Source of the DNA: Kiritimatiellia bacterium
GTDB taxonomy: Bacteria > Verrucomicrobiota > Kiritimatiellia > RFP12 > UBA1067
Direction of reading: 5' to 3'
DNA length: 12,859 bases
Assembly (NCBI GenBank): GCA_017459225.1
Contig: JAFUDL010000457.1
Span: 1 to 12,859 of the forward strand
The translations under genes and the position numbers were made by a program. The notes beneath the pieces were generated by a model. The model did not search any database and was not told the origin of the DNA. It saw nothing but the letters and a program-made list of their open reading frames with translations. The stretch's first letter is position 1. Each line of letters starts with the position of its first letter. Below, one piece after another: positions 1-7,649 of the stretch.

Positions 1-2
1 AC

Positions 3-533
3 CTTGAACTGCACAGGGACGAAATCCTGAACGCGGACATCGACACGGTCCCCGACATCTTCGACTACCGCAAGTGGTTTCGCTTCGAGCTGAAGGTCGT
101 GACGGAGAACGAGGAAGGTCGTGTCATCGACCGCAAGGTGAAGAGCATGGCGTCGGGCGGCGAACAGGCGGTGCCGAACTATCTCCTGATTCTCACCGTC
201 GCGGAATTCCTCTTCCATGGCGGCGATGGAGTGGAACCTCCCAAGACGGCGCTCCTGCTGTTTGACGAAGCCTTCTACGGGATCGATGCGGCGCGGCGCG
301 ACCAGCTGTTGGCTTTTGCCGATGCGCTCGGACTCCAGCTTTTCGTGTCGTCTCCGGACCAGGACGGTGTGAAGCGCGAGATCAGACATTCCGTCTCGCT
401 AATCGTGGTGAAGGATGAAAACCTTGACGTGCACCTGACGCCTGTCGTCTGGCGTAACGTCGCCACGCAGGGTGATTTGCTTGGAGGCGACGCGCCGGAA
501 GTCGGCATGACGATCAGGGAGGAGACGAAATGA
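3..533 (+). CDS. jetC: C-terminal part of a Wadjet JetC-like SMC/SbcC-type ATPase (5' end outside window)
   Basis: The open frame runs in from the left edge (frame starting at base 3) and stops at TGA 531-533, giving about 176 residues of a larger protein. It holds the C-terminal half of an ABC/SMC ATPase head. There is a signature motif (MASGGEQAVPNYLLIL), about 40 residues later a Walker B strand (ALLLFDEAFYGID), and then LQLFVSSPDQD and a final HLTPVVW strand. The DEAF-GID version of Walker B and the closing V-W segment are typical of the TIGR02680-like SMC proteins of Wadjet systems, which extrude plasmid DNA loops. RecF/SbcC-type heads share the general fold, so JetC rests partly on the JetD/JetA-like genes downstream. 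The stop overlaps an ATG at 530 (ATGA), the usual coupling junction inside such operons. The reading frame that starts at that ATG is not a recognisable jet gene. Confidence 0.75.
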   Translation, partial: LELHRDEILNADIDTVPDIFDYRKWFRFELKVVTENEEGRVIDRKVKSMASGGEQAVPNYLLILTVAEFLFHGGDGVEPPKTALLLFDEAFYGIDAARRDQLLAFADALGLQLFVSSPDQDGVKREIRHSVSLIVVKDENLDVHLTPVVWRNVATQGDLLGGDAPEVGMTIREETK

Positions 534-581
534 GTGAATTGATGGCAAAAGTAGCAGTTATGGCACCGAGCGAGGCTGTCT

Positions 582-664
582 CGTTCATAAAATGTGATTG
601 CAACAGCCAAATTTCGTTCATAAAGCGTGATGACTGGTCATTGATTACGTTCATACAATGTGAT
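582..664 (+). repeat. Three 17-bp direct repeats at an exact 33-bp period
   Basis: The cores are 582-598 (cgttcataaaatgtgat), 615-631 (cgttcataaagcgtgat) and 648-664 (cgttcatacaatgtgat). Two bases of the second and one base of the third differ from the first, and the 16-bp intervals between cores share no similarity. The exact 33-bp spacing puts all three cores on the same face of the helix. It also keeps them in one reading frame, where they read as FIK/Q-C/R-D at 11-residue steps. An operator or iteron array controlling the genes at 722 onward fits best. Three copies with 16-bp intervals are too short for a CRISPR array. Confidence 0.75.
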
Positions 665-679
665 AACATGTTGTATAAA
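650..679 (+). promoter_or_regulatory. Possible promoter overlapping the last repeat, driving the inserted four-gene block
   Basis: A TTCATA (650-655) and a TATAAA (674-679) are separated by 18 bp, a sigma70-like arrangement about 40 bases before the ORF6N start. The -35-like hexamer lies inside the third 17-bp repeat, so a protein bound there would block or alter polymerase access. The match is modest and rests on spacing and position. Confidence 0.3.
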
Positions 680-721
680 CAATTGGGAATGTGAAAGACT
701 CAATGCCAGAGTGGGCGTAAA

Positions 722-1645
722 ATGAGAAAAGAAGAGATGCAAATAACGATGTCATCGCCATCTGCTGTTATGGCGGATGAAGACGATTTCATAAAATCCC
801 GAATATACTCTATTCGTGGAGTTCAGGTTATATTGTCAAGTGATTTGGCATCGCTTTATGATGTAGAGGTAAAGTATCTGCATAGGCAAGTGAAACGAAA
901 CGCAAAGCGCTTCCCTGCAGATTTTGTATTGCATATATCTCCAGATGAGGCAAATGATTTGAGGTGCCAAAATGTCACCTCAAAGCGTGGCGGTGACAGG
1001 TATGGGGTTCTTGCTTTTACGGAACAAGGTGTCGCTATGTTATCTAGTGTCCTGAAAAGCGACAGGGCGGCAGAAGTTAATGTTGCAATTATGAGGGTAT
1101 TCGTAGCCATGCGCAAGGCGTTGGCTTCAATTGCTCCGATGATGGCTCGCATTGAGGTGGCAGAACGACGTCAGATTGCTGACCAGCAACGCAATGAAGA
1201 GCGTTTCAATACGATCTTCAAAGCAATGGATGGCGGAGATTTCCCGCCGCAGAAGGTGTTCTTCGACGGCAAGCATTACGATGCGCATTCCTTCGCGAAG
1301 AAACTTGTGCGCAAAGCGACGAAAAGGATTGTCCTTGTCGACGGCTATTGCGACGAAGTGACGCTCGACATCCTTGTACAGAAGAAAGGCGGCGTGGAAG
1401 TCCTGGTTGCGACAGCCCAGAAAATGATAGATAATCACCTAACCCCAGTTGCTGTTGCCAAGTTCAACAAGCAGAATCCTATGCTTACAGTCAAGGCCGT
1501 TGCCGTGTTTCATGACCGCTTTATGATTCTTGACGACAAGGAACTCTACCATTTTGGCGCGTCTTTGAACAACCTTGGCCGTCATTACTGCGCTGTCACA
1601 AAAATGGACGCAATGTTCATACCGTCGATCATGCAAAGGATTTGA
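722..1645 (+). CDS. ORF6N-domain DNA-binding protein with PLD-like C-terminal domain
   Basis: The product is 307 aa. Residues about 23-135 form an ORF6N (KilA-N-related) domain: IYSIRGVQVILSSDLASLYD, then LHRQVKRNAKRFPADFVLHI and a FTEQGVAMLSSVLKS-AAEVNVAIMRVF helix. This domain is found in phage antirepressors and in proteins next to restriction loci. A short coiled linker (about 140-175) leads to a C-terminal alpha/beta domain with FHDRFMILDD (H264, R266, D271) and HFGASLNNLGR. This resembles one phospholipase D HKD half-site with Arg in place of Lys, so catalysis is uncertain. The ribosome site before 722 is weak (gagtgggcg), and ATG 737 or 749 are alternative starts. It is the first gene of the inserted block, with the DUF262 gene 28 bases behind, so it may regulate or assist that nuclease. 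It could equally be an accessory gene picked up from a type I restriction locus. Confidence 0.8.
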   Translation: MRKEEMQITMSSPSAVMADEDDFIKSRIYSIRGVQVILSSDLASLYDVEVKYLHRQVKRNAKRFPADFVLHISPDEANDLRCQNVTSKRGGDRYGVLAFTEQGVAMLSSVLKSDRAAEVNVAIMRVFVAMRKALASIAPMMARIEVAERRQIADQQRNEERFNTIFKAMDGGDFPPQKVFFDGKHYDAHSFAKKLVRKATKRIVLVDGYCDEVTLDILVQKKGGVEVLVATAQKMIDNHLTPVAVAKFNKQNPMLTVKAVAVFHDRFMILDDKELYHFGASLNNLGRHYCAVTKMDAMFIPSIMQRI

Positions 1646-1673
1646 CACGTTTAACTTTCTAAGGAGAACAATC

Positions 1674-3512
1674 ATGCTAAATGACATCAAGCCAGTACTG
1701 AAACTCATCAGCGAGTATCTTGGATCAAAGGAGCGACTGACTGAGAAATTTGTAATCCCCGAATATCAGCGTAGGTATTCCTGGACAAAACAGGAGTGTG
1801 ACAAACTCTGGCAGGACATCGAAACATACAAGGATTCGGGGCAAAATGAGCCGTACTTTTTCGGTACTGTAATCGTGGCCTGTTCGGTGTCTGAACCAGA
1901 CCGAATCTGTCTGATTGATGGTCAACAGCGGACCACAACTTTCATTCTTCTGCTCAAGGCACTACTTTTTCGAATGAAGGAGAAGCTGGAGAATATGGAG
2001 AATAGTGAAGAAACTCGGCGCTTGAAAGTTGCCATGGAAAAAAGATCTTCAAAAATCTTGGACATTCTCTACAGGACTACCGATGACTCGCAACTTAACA
2101 TTATCGAGGACTGGAATAATGCCCGCGGTATTGTGATCCTCGAAAGTAACTCTAACAACGAACCAAAGGAGTTTAAGAGAGACTTTCAGATTATTTTGGA
2201 TGCTGAGAACTATGTGGAAGCCGAGGCGCGATGCTACAAGATTCCCCGAAAGCAGAAGGAAAACAAGTACACAAATTTCTTCCGCAATTTCAAGTATTTC
2301 TACGACAAGCTTGAGTTAGATTCCACTGCAATCAATGAATTCGCTAAAGTGTTTCTTGAAGCGTGCCAAATAATCGAGATCCGGTGCTGGGACACCGAAC
2401 AGGCGATAGCCATGTTCAATTCTTTGAACTCTACAGGTATGCCGCTGTCCGATTCCGACATCATATCCGCCCAACTGTATTCAAAGGCCAAGACTGATGC
2501 CCACGAAGCCGATTTTAACGACAAATGGAAAAACATCACTATGTTGGCGGAAGACCTCGCTTCGCGGAAGATTGCGAGCCTTGATTCCCTTCTCCAGCAA
2601 TATATGTACATTCAACGGGCGGCGCGGCGCGAATATATGAGACCCGGAGCACAGCCTGACGTGACAACGCCTGGTATGCGGCGATATTTCACGGTTGACA
2701 AGCGCGAACTGCTGACAAAACCGATGGACTTTTGCGAGCAGATCGAGAAACTTGCTATGGCATGGGGTGTTGTTTCTGATTGGCCCGTTGTTAAACTGTT
2801 GCTAAAGTTTAATGAAAACGCCAAATTGTACCTAATCTCATTTTTGAACCGGTTTGGTCTCGGGGATATAAATGAGGCCTTGACGCATGAAATTGCTGAA
2901 GCTCTCATCAAACTCTTCGCTATCCTTGAGGTGGTTGACACTGGGTATTCTAGTTCCAAGTTTAAAACCTTCCTTTTCGGGGAAAATGTCAAACTGGTCG
3001 ATCCAATGATTTCGGCCGATGAAATTGAGAGGGACTTCAGAAAGCATATTGATGAGACATGGAAAAGAGAGGACATTGAGGAATCCTTACTTGAATACGA
3101 CAAAAACATTCTCGTATTCTTGAACGAATACCTCTACGCCAAGTCCCACGGGTTGCCGTTTGATTTTCCTGATTCTGTCAATATCGAGCACATCATGCCA
3201 TCAAGTGGACATAATCGTCCTTCAATCATGAAAGACGCCGGAATTGAGTCACCTGATGATTTCACTATTATAGCCAATAGACTTGGCAACAAGATTCTCC
3301 TTGAAGAAGATATTAATAAGTCTATTCAGGACGATTGGTTCAGAACGAAGAAACAGACCTCTGTAAGAGCCAAAAAGGGTTACAAGGACAGTTCCTATGG
3401 CCTTGCCTGCTCGCTCGTCAACTATCAAAGTGACAAATGGACAAAGAATGAAATTGATAAGGCGACAAAAAAGGCGGTTTGTCGAATTGCTGACTTCATC
3501 TTTTCCAAGTAA
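1674..3512 (+). CDS. GmrSD-type DUF262/DUF1524 protein (putative modification-dependent restriction endonuclease)
   Basis: The product is 612 aa, starting at ATG 1674 behind AAGGAG (1661-1666). The open frame extends upstream to 1575, but only this start has a ribosome site. The DUF262 (GmrS-like, ParB-related NTPase) part shows FVIPEYQRRYSW (residues about 27-38) and the hallmark LIDGQQRTTT (D82 to R86). The middle is helical and includes MFNSLNSTGMPLSDSDIISA, normal for this family. The C-terminal DUF1524 HNH nuclease has IEHIMP (E505, H506) and ANRLGNKILLEEDINKS (N535, N539), so both motor and nuclease signatures look intact. Single-chain GmrSD relatives, including BrxU and SspE, cut DNA with modified bases and use nucleotide hydrolysis for control. 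Its target cannot be read from sequence. It sits second in the inserted block and is more AT-rich than the jet genes. Confidence 0.88.
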   Translation: MLNDIKPVLKLISEYLGSKERLTEKFVIPEYQRRYSWTKQECDKLWQDIETYKDSGQNEPYFFGTVIVACSVSEPDRICLIDGQQRTTTFILLLKALLFRMKEKLENMENSEETRRLKVAMEKRSSKILDILYRTTDDSQLNIIEDWNNARGIVILESNSNNEPKEFKRDFQIILDAENYVEAEARCYKIPRKQKENKYTNFFRNFKYFYDKLELDSTAINEFAKVFLEACQIIEIRCWDTEQAIAMFNSLNSTGMPLSDSDIISAQLYSKAKTDAHEADFNDKWKNITMLAEDLASRKIASLDSLLQQYMYIQRAARREYMRPGAQPDVTTPGMRRYFTVDKRELLTKPMDFCEQIEKLAMAWGVVSDWPVVKLLLKFNENAKLYLISFLNRFGLGDINEALTHEIAEALIKLFAILEVVDTGYSSSKFKTFLFGENVKLVDPMISADEIERDFRKHIDETWKREDIEESLLEYDKNILVFLNEYLYAKSHGLPFDFPDSVNIEHIMPSSGHNRPSIMKDAGIESPDDFTIIANRLGNKILLEEDINKSIQDDWFRTKKQTSVRAKKGYKDSSYGLACSLVNYQSDKWTKNEIDKATKKAVCRIADFIFSK

Positions 3513-3548
3513 AAAGATTTAGCTGGCGGCGTTAATGAAAGGAATATT

Positions 3549-3932
3549 ATGGATGATATGCTTGTAAGATCGAAAATTGAGTTGTCCGTGCCCGTGGCGG
3601 AACGCCACATCAATGCGGCACGAGAAGCGGCGTCATATCTGACGACCGACAAGTCGTCGATACAAATCGAGATAGCTGGTGAAGGCAAAAACTGGATCTA
3701 CACCACGTTCCCTGTGAAACGAGCGCGTCAGGTAGATGTGTGCGACAGGATTGCGAAGGAAATGAGCATGGAAATGGAAGATTACCAGGACCAGATGCTA
3801 TGTTTCTTAAAATCAGAGGCTGAACAGCGTCGTGATCAGCGAAAGCTCGAACGGGCAAAGGAGCGTCGCCGCCAAGCCAGGATGCTGCGCGACGCGGCGA
3901 AACAAAATAAGGAAACAGATTTTGCAGGCTGA
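3549..3932 (+). CDS. Unrecognised 127-aa protein with basic coiled C-terminus
   Basis: I do not recognise this family. The start at ATG 3549 is preceded by GAAAGGA (3537-3543); ATG 3558 is a possible alternative. Residues 1-70 look like a small alpha/beta domain (KIELSVPVAERHINAA, SSIQIEIAGEGKNWIYTTFP). Residues about 85-120 form a highly charged helix (EAEQRRDQRKLERAKERRRQ) likely to be a coiled coil or nucleic-acid-binding tail. There is no signal peptide or membrane segment. It lies 36 bases after the DUF262 gene and 12 bases before the pRiA4b-like gene, so it is probably co-transcribed with both. A partner or regulator of the nuclease is possible, but that is context only. Confidence 0.7.
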   Translation: MDDMLVRSKIELSVPVAERHINAAREAASYLTTDKSSIQIEIAGEGKNWIYTTFPVKRARQVDVCDRIAKEMSMEMEDYQDQMLCFLKSEAEQRRDQRKLERAKERRRQARMLRDAAKQNKETDFAG

Positions 3933-3944
3933 AAAGGAGAGACA

Positions 3945-4736
3945 ATGATGAGAGAAGTTCACCTGGACGCTATTCAGCCCGGAACGAAAATGATTCGCGT
4001 AAAGATTGAATTACGCGATACCGACATCCGGCGTACAATTGTGATTCCGGAGAACCTGACGCTTGAAGAATTTTCTGACGTTGTTCAGGTGGCCATTGGG
4101 TGGGATGGCAGTCACCCGTGGGAGTTCTATCAGGGCAAGGAGGTTGACTGGAATTGTGAGGTGTACGAAGATGAACCCAAGCCTAGAAAAATGCCATGGT
4201 ATCATGATCGCTGGCATCAAGCACCATGCGAGCACACGGTCGCAGAGGTATTGCCCGTAAGGGGAAAACGGCTTTACTACGTGTATGATTTCGGAGACAC
4301 GTGGGAACATGTCATTTACCGCATGTCCGACCCGGCTGCCGATGCCGTCCCTGCCTGCGAGAACACTAGCGGAACTTGGGGCGTAGATGACGTCGGAGGC
4401 ACTTGGGCATTGGAAAGCCTTGTCAAGGCGCTCAGAAAATGGGGTGACAAGGATTACACTGACGCTGAGTGCAGGGAAGGAGAAATGTCGGGCGACAAAC
4501 GCTTCTGGTACGGCTGGGGCAAGAAGGCCCTTCGCGAAAAGTTTCTTGCTGGACCTAGTGAGGAAGAGGTCTCGGCGCGATTGACGGCGATGTTCACCGA
4601 AGATGAACATGTTGAAGATCCTCCATACGTAACAGACGCCGTACAAGCTTTCAAACACACAAGCACCAAAGTAGGGCGTAACGATCCGTGCCCATGTGGA
4701 AGCGGAAAGAAGTACAAGAAGTGTTGTGGCAGATAA
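3945..4736 (+). CDS. Plasmid pRiA4b ORF-3-like protein with C-terminal SEC-C zinc motif
   Basis: The product is 263 aa. The body matches the pRiA4b ORF-3 (PF07929) pattern: an early IRVKIELRDTDIRRTIVIPE strand pair, LEEFSDVVQVAIGW, the hallmark YDFGDTWEH (residues 114-122) and a DDVGGTWALESLVKAL segment where relatives usually have a CGG-W/Y sequence. The last 20 residues are a SEC-C motif (C249, C251, C260, C261 around GSGKKYKKCC), which binds one zinc ion. Members of this family are common in mobile and defence regions, and their biochemical role is not known. AAAGGAGA at 3933-3940 serves the start. ATG 3948 has the better spacing and may be the true first codon. The gene closes the inserted block, and jetD begins 19 bases later. 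Base composition is intermediate between the AT-rich genes before it and jetD. Confidence 0.85.
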   Translation: MMREVHLDAIQPGTKMIRVKIELRDTDIRRTIVIPENLTLEEFSDVVQVAIGWDGSHPWEFYQGKEVDWNCEVYEDEPKPRKMPWYHDRWHQAPCEHTVAEVLPVRGKRLYYVYDFGDTWEHVIYRMSDPAADAVPACENTSGTWGVDDVGGTWALESLVKALRKWGDKDYTDAECREGEMSGDKRFWYGWGKKALREKFLAGPSEEEVSARLTAMFTEDEHVEDPPYVTDAVQAFKHTSTKVGRNDPCPCGSGKKYKKCCGR

Positions 4737-4755
4737 GGGAGATGGAGGTAGCGAA

Positions 4756-5997
4756 ATGAGTGAGAGTCCGCTGACCAAAGACAAAATCGCCGCTGCGATT
4801 GAAAAGGCGCCGGCGGTGGAGGGGGTGCTGAAGAAACTTGCGGGCAAGGTCGCGCGCGGCGTGCGGTTGTCGGCGTCATTCACCGCAAGGGGGCTCGATT
4901 ACGCGGCACAGCGCGAGCTGGAGCACTTACTTGGTACCATCGGGCAACGTCAGCCGGACGGTTCCTTTTACATCCAACTGCACGAGTTCCTGCGTGGTCC
5001 TGAAATGTGGCGCGAGGCGATGGAATGCTTTGGCCTCGCCAGAGGAAGGGACGAGGGCGCCGACGACGAGGATGTCTTCGCGCGGCTGAAACTGATCATT
5101 CCAGACGGCGATTGGTATGTCGACAGAATGGCGGCGAGCGAAGAGATTCGGCGGTTCGTCGCGAAGCCGGAAAGAAGGCGAGAGTGGTTGACATTCGCGA
5201 AATGCGCTCTTGACCGCTTTTTGACTGTTCCACGCCCAATAACGACCCTCTCCCAGCTCGGATCTGACTGGTTTTCGGATAGCAAGAAGTTACGGAGCGG
5301 TCCGTGGCGCCACCAACTAGTCGCCCTATACGAAGCTATCCTGAACTGCTCGTCTGAAGATGAACGCAAGTTTCTGGAAGAATTTGGAATCGCTGACAAT
5401 CCTTATACAAGCTGCGTGACGTTCTGCGCCCCGTTGTTATTTTGGATTGGCAACGAGGAGTTTGACTTTCCGAAGAAACTCTACGAAAAGCGCATGGCGT
5501 GCCAGCTGCCGCTTGAGACAGTTCTCGCAATTTCGCAAATCGCCTGGTGTGGCACCGTCAAGGAACTGACGACAAGTGAAAATGCGTCTCCGTTTCTTGA
5601 TCTGGTGAAAGCCGGAGTCCCGTGCGTCTATACTGAGGGATATCCCAATATGGCCGTTTCGTGCATGCTGAAGCGCCTCTCCGGGTTTACCCTCAGGTGT
5701 ACACATGATGGTGACGCCGACCTCGACGGATTCCGCATCGCCCAAAAGGTGTCCGACTGCATCCGAGTTTCATATTCGAGGCCGGTAAAGGCGCTTTATT
5801 GGGCGCAGCGCTCGAAAACGCCGGTTGGCATTCCGCTTTCGGACGAGCAGCGCAAGAGAGCTGAGGCTTTTCTTGCGAAGGATCCAAATGGCCACATTGC
5901 CGCAGAAGTAAGGGAAATGCTTGCGTGGGGACGATGGATTGAACAAGAATCATTTGACTCGATTGAGGGCCTGAGCATGAGGGGATCAGCGCGGTGA
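4756..5997 (+). CDS. jetD: Wadjet JetD-like TOPRIM nuclease (DUF3323-like N-terminus, DUF2399-like C-terminus)
   Basis: The product is 413 aa from ATG 4756 behind GGAGATGGAGG (4738-4748). The frame is open further upstream, but that would overlap the SEC-C gene. The C-terminal third carries the TOPRIM signature: VYTEGYPNMAV (E294), then CTHDGDADLDGFRIAQKV (D318, D320, D322). This corresponds to the EG-P...HGDFDWPG-RIA pattern of DUF2399. These residues bind the metal ions with which JetD cleaves the plasmid after loop extrusion. The N-terminal part (ARGLDYAAQRELEHLLGTIG and a helical middle) fits the DUF3323-type substrate or partner-binding region of TIGR02679-like proteins. It is separated from jetC by the four-gene block, and its stop overlaps the GTG start of the next gene (GTGA). 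Topoisomerase VI/Spo11-like TOPRIM proteins are the alternative, but the EGYP/DGDAD context favours JetD. Confidence 0.72.
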   Translation: MSESPLTKDKIAAAIEKAPAVEGVLKKLAGKVARGVRLSASFTARGLDYAAQRELEHLLGTIGQRQPDGSFYIQLHEFLRGPEMWREAMECFGLARGRDEGADDEDVFARLKLIIPDGDWYVDRMAASEEIRRFVAKPERRREWLTFAKCALDRFLTVPRPITTLSQLGSDWFSDSKKLRSGPWRHQLVALYEAILNCSSEDERKFLEEFGIADNPYTSCVTFCAPLLFWIGNEEFDFPKKLYEKRMACQLPLETVLAISQIAWCGTVKELTTSENASPFLDLVKAGVPCVYTEGYPNMAVSCMLKRLSGFTLRCTHDGDADLDGFRIAQKVSDCIRVSYSRPVKALYWAQRSKTPVGIPLSDEQRKRAEAFLAKDPNGHIAAEVREMLAWGRWIEQESFDSIEGLSMRGSAR

Positions 5998-7604
5998 GGC
6001 GGCGGCATGAGAGTTCGGCGGCAGATTTGTTCGCCGAGGTTGACGGTCACGCGGGACGTGCGGCCGGTTCGGCGTGCGCGGCGCGCCCGCCCTACCATGA
6101 TGACGAGTCTGTTGGGGCTGTATCGCTGATAAGATCCCCGCTTGTGGGTCAGACGAAGGAATGGCTTTCGGCTCGTGCGCTTACGCTCGGCAACATGCTT
6201 GCGAGCGAACGCGTCGTCGAGTATGTCGCGATTCTGCGTGCGCTTGCTGGATTCCGCGCGGAACACGAGCCGGAGCCCCTGCATGAGGACGTGGAGCGGA
6301 AAGTTTGCGGCGAAGATGCCGAGGCGTCCGCATCTGCGACATTCAAGGCCGACATCCACCAGCTGAAGGAATGGAACCTCGTCACGGAGCGCATCGAGAA
6401 GGAGCGATTGCGCGGCTACCGCGACAATCGGCGCGCGAAGTTTCGTTATCGGATGTGCGACGACGCGGCGGCGTTCGTGGAATGGCTGGAGGACCGCCAT
6501 GCACACGACCTCTTGCCCGGCGGCGGGGACGAGACGGGGAATCTTCTCGACATGCAGCGGTCTATCCTCGCCGAGCTGCGTCGGAAGCTGCACCGGGTCG
6601 ATGCTGCATACGTCGGCTACGAGACGGCTGGCGATGTTCTCTTTCGTGTCGATCAAGTGTCGCGTTACGTCGATGCGACGGCGAAAACGCTTCAGGAGCT
6701 CAATCTGCGGCTCCTGAGTTTCGGTATCGCCGAATTCTCCGCGGAAGAGGCAAAGCCGATTGTCGATGAACTTGCGGTATTCCTTGAACGGTTCGGGAGA
6801 CGCTTCGGGACGCTTCGCGAGGACATCCTGCGCGATGTCGAGGAGATGCGGCGCGACTGCCATGCGAAACGGTGGAAGGCGTGTGCTGATACGTTGGCGG
6901 CGGAGACCTCGCGGTTTCGGCATATCGCGTCCGTGAAGATCCCCGACGCACAGCGTATTCTCGCCGACGCATCGCTCTTCTACGGTGCAGGCGGCACGCT
7001 CGTTTCGCTCATGTCGCGCATCGGCGATTCGGCGAGGAAGGTCTGGGGGAAGCTCAACGCGAAGTTGCGCGAACTGGAACGCCGCAACCATCGCATCGAG
7101 GATGTCGGCGCGCGCCTTGCGGAACTTGCGCGACTTGACGAAGGGGACGTGCCTCATCGTTGGCTGCAGCGGCTTCTTGAGCCTGCGGCGATGTGTGGCG
7201 ACGCGCAGGTGAGGCCGAACGGAGAGAAGTCTGTCGCACCGCTTCCCAAGAGGTCGTCGCAGGTGAAGACGCGTAAGATTGTCTCCTGGATCACGCCGCG
7301 CAGAGTCGGGGAACGTCCGGACGTCGCGTCCATCGCCGAGGAGCGCGCGAAGCGACTGAAAGAGTGGATGCTCGCGTGTGGAATCTATCCGTCGAATGGA
7401 ACAACCGCGCTTTCAGGTGGCGCATATTCCGATTTCGGAGATTTCGCCAACTTGATGCGGATCATTGAGCATGTCTGGCTGGGAGGCGGCGAGAAGGCAC
7501 GGAAACTCCTTAATGTCAACGGCGCACCGACAGGAGGGAGGGCAAATGTCTCAATCGACCAGGCCACGCTGGAGTTTGAAGACATCATGCTTGAACGATG
7601 CTGA
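5994..7604 (+). CDS. DUF2397-like protein, candidate Wadjet JetA (kleisin-type subunit)
   Basis: The product is 536 aa from GTG 5994, with AGGGGA at 5980-5985 as ribosome site and a 4-base overlap with the jetD stop. The region VVEYVAILRALAGFRAEHEP (about residue 73 on), followed by DIHQLKEWNLVTERI and a run of Arg residues ending in KFRYRM, has the layout of DUF2397 (TIGR02677). In that family a winged-helix part is followed by a W-G/N-L strand and an R-rRF-Y-l strand. Long helices follow (residues about 180-400; ILAELRRKLHRVD, LVSLMSRIGDSARKVWGKLN, LNAKLRELERRNHRI), consistent with a kleisin/coiled protein that bridges the JetC arms. No catalytic motif is visible. In the usual order this gene would precede jetC. 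Here it follows jetD, so the locus is rearranged or the assignment is wrong. Translation is almost certainly coupled to jetD. Confidence 0.6.
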   Translation: MRRRHESSAADLFAEVDGHAGRAAGSACAARPPYHDDESVGAVSLIRSPLVGQTKEWLSARALTLGNMLASERVVEYVAILRALAGFRAEHEPEPLHEDVERKVCGEDAEASASATFKADIHQLKEWNLVTERIEKERLRGYRDNRRAKFRYRMCDDAAAFVEWLEDRHAHDLLPGGGDETGNLLDMQRSILAELRRKLHRVDAAYVGYETAGDVLFRVDQVSRYVDATAKTLQELNLRLLSFGIAEFSAEEAKPIVDELAVFLERFGRRFGTLREDILRDVEEMRRDCHAKRWKACADTLAAETSRFRHIASVKIPDAQRILADASLFYGAGGTLVSLMSRIGDSARKVWGKLNAKLRELERRNHRIEDVGARLAELARLDEGDVPHRWLQRLLEPAAMCGDAQVRPNGEKSVAPLPKRSSQVKTRKIVSWITPRRVGERPDVASIAEERAKRLKEWMLACGIYPSNGTTALSGGAYSDFGDFANLMRIIEHVWLGGGEKARKLLNVNGAPTGGRANVSIDQATLEFEDIMLERC

Positions 7605-7649
7605 ACAGCGAATCAATCTTTGAAGAGCAACTGAAGGAGAGAGCAAATA

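Larger units (their letters stand above)
534..721 (+). other. Junction stretch without a convincing gene; holds a 33-bp-period repeat array
   Basis: About 190 bases lie between the jetC stop and the ORF6N gene. A 54-codon frame (ATG 530 to TGA 692-694) starts in the jetC stop overlap and has the preceding GGGAGGAG as ribosome site. Its product matches no family I recognise, and its composition drops from GC-rich to AT-rich at about 580. It is best read as the left edge of the inserted block, where the original jetD start was separated from its body. It contains the three direct repeats and the possible promoter listed separately. Confidence 0.5.

Noticed and set aside
582..664. CRISPR array
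   Set aside because: There are only three copies of a 17-bp core with 16-bp intervals, no array continuation and no cas gene. Sizes are outside known arrays.
530..694. A 54-aa protein gene starting in the jetC stop overlap
   Set aside because: Good ribosome site, but the product is unrecognisable and crosses the repeat array and composition change. More likely the separated original start of jetD plus inserted DNA.
526..4763. Insertion sequence or composite transposon
   Set aside because: No transposase or recombinase gene and no terminal inverted repeats at the edges of the block, only the 12-bp direct repeat.
4011..4883. 290-codon minus-strand open frame
   Set aside because: It spans the pRiA4b/SEC-C gene and the jetD start on the opposite strand, where family signatures are clear.
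5796..7157. 453-codon minus-strand open frame
   Set aside because: It is a shadow of the jetD end and the DUF2397-like gene. The product is low-complexity Arg-rich and lacks any recognisable motif or ribosome site.
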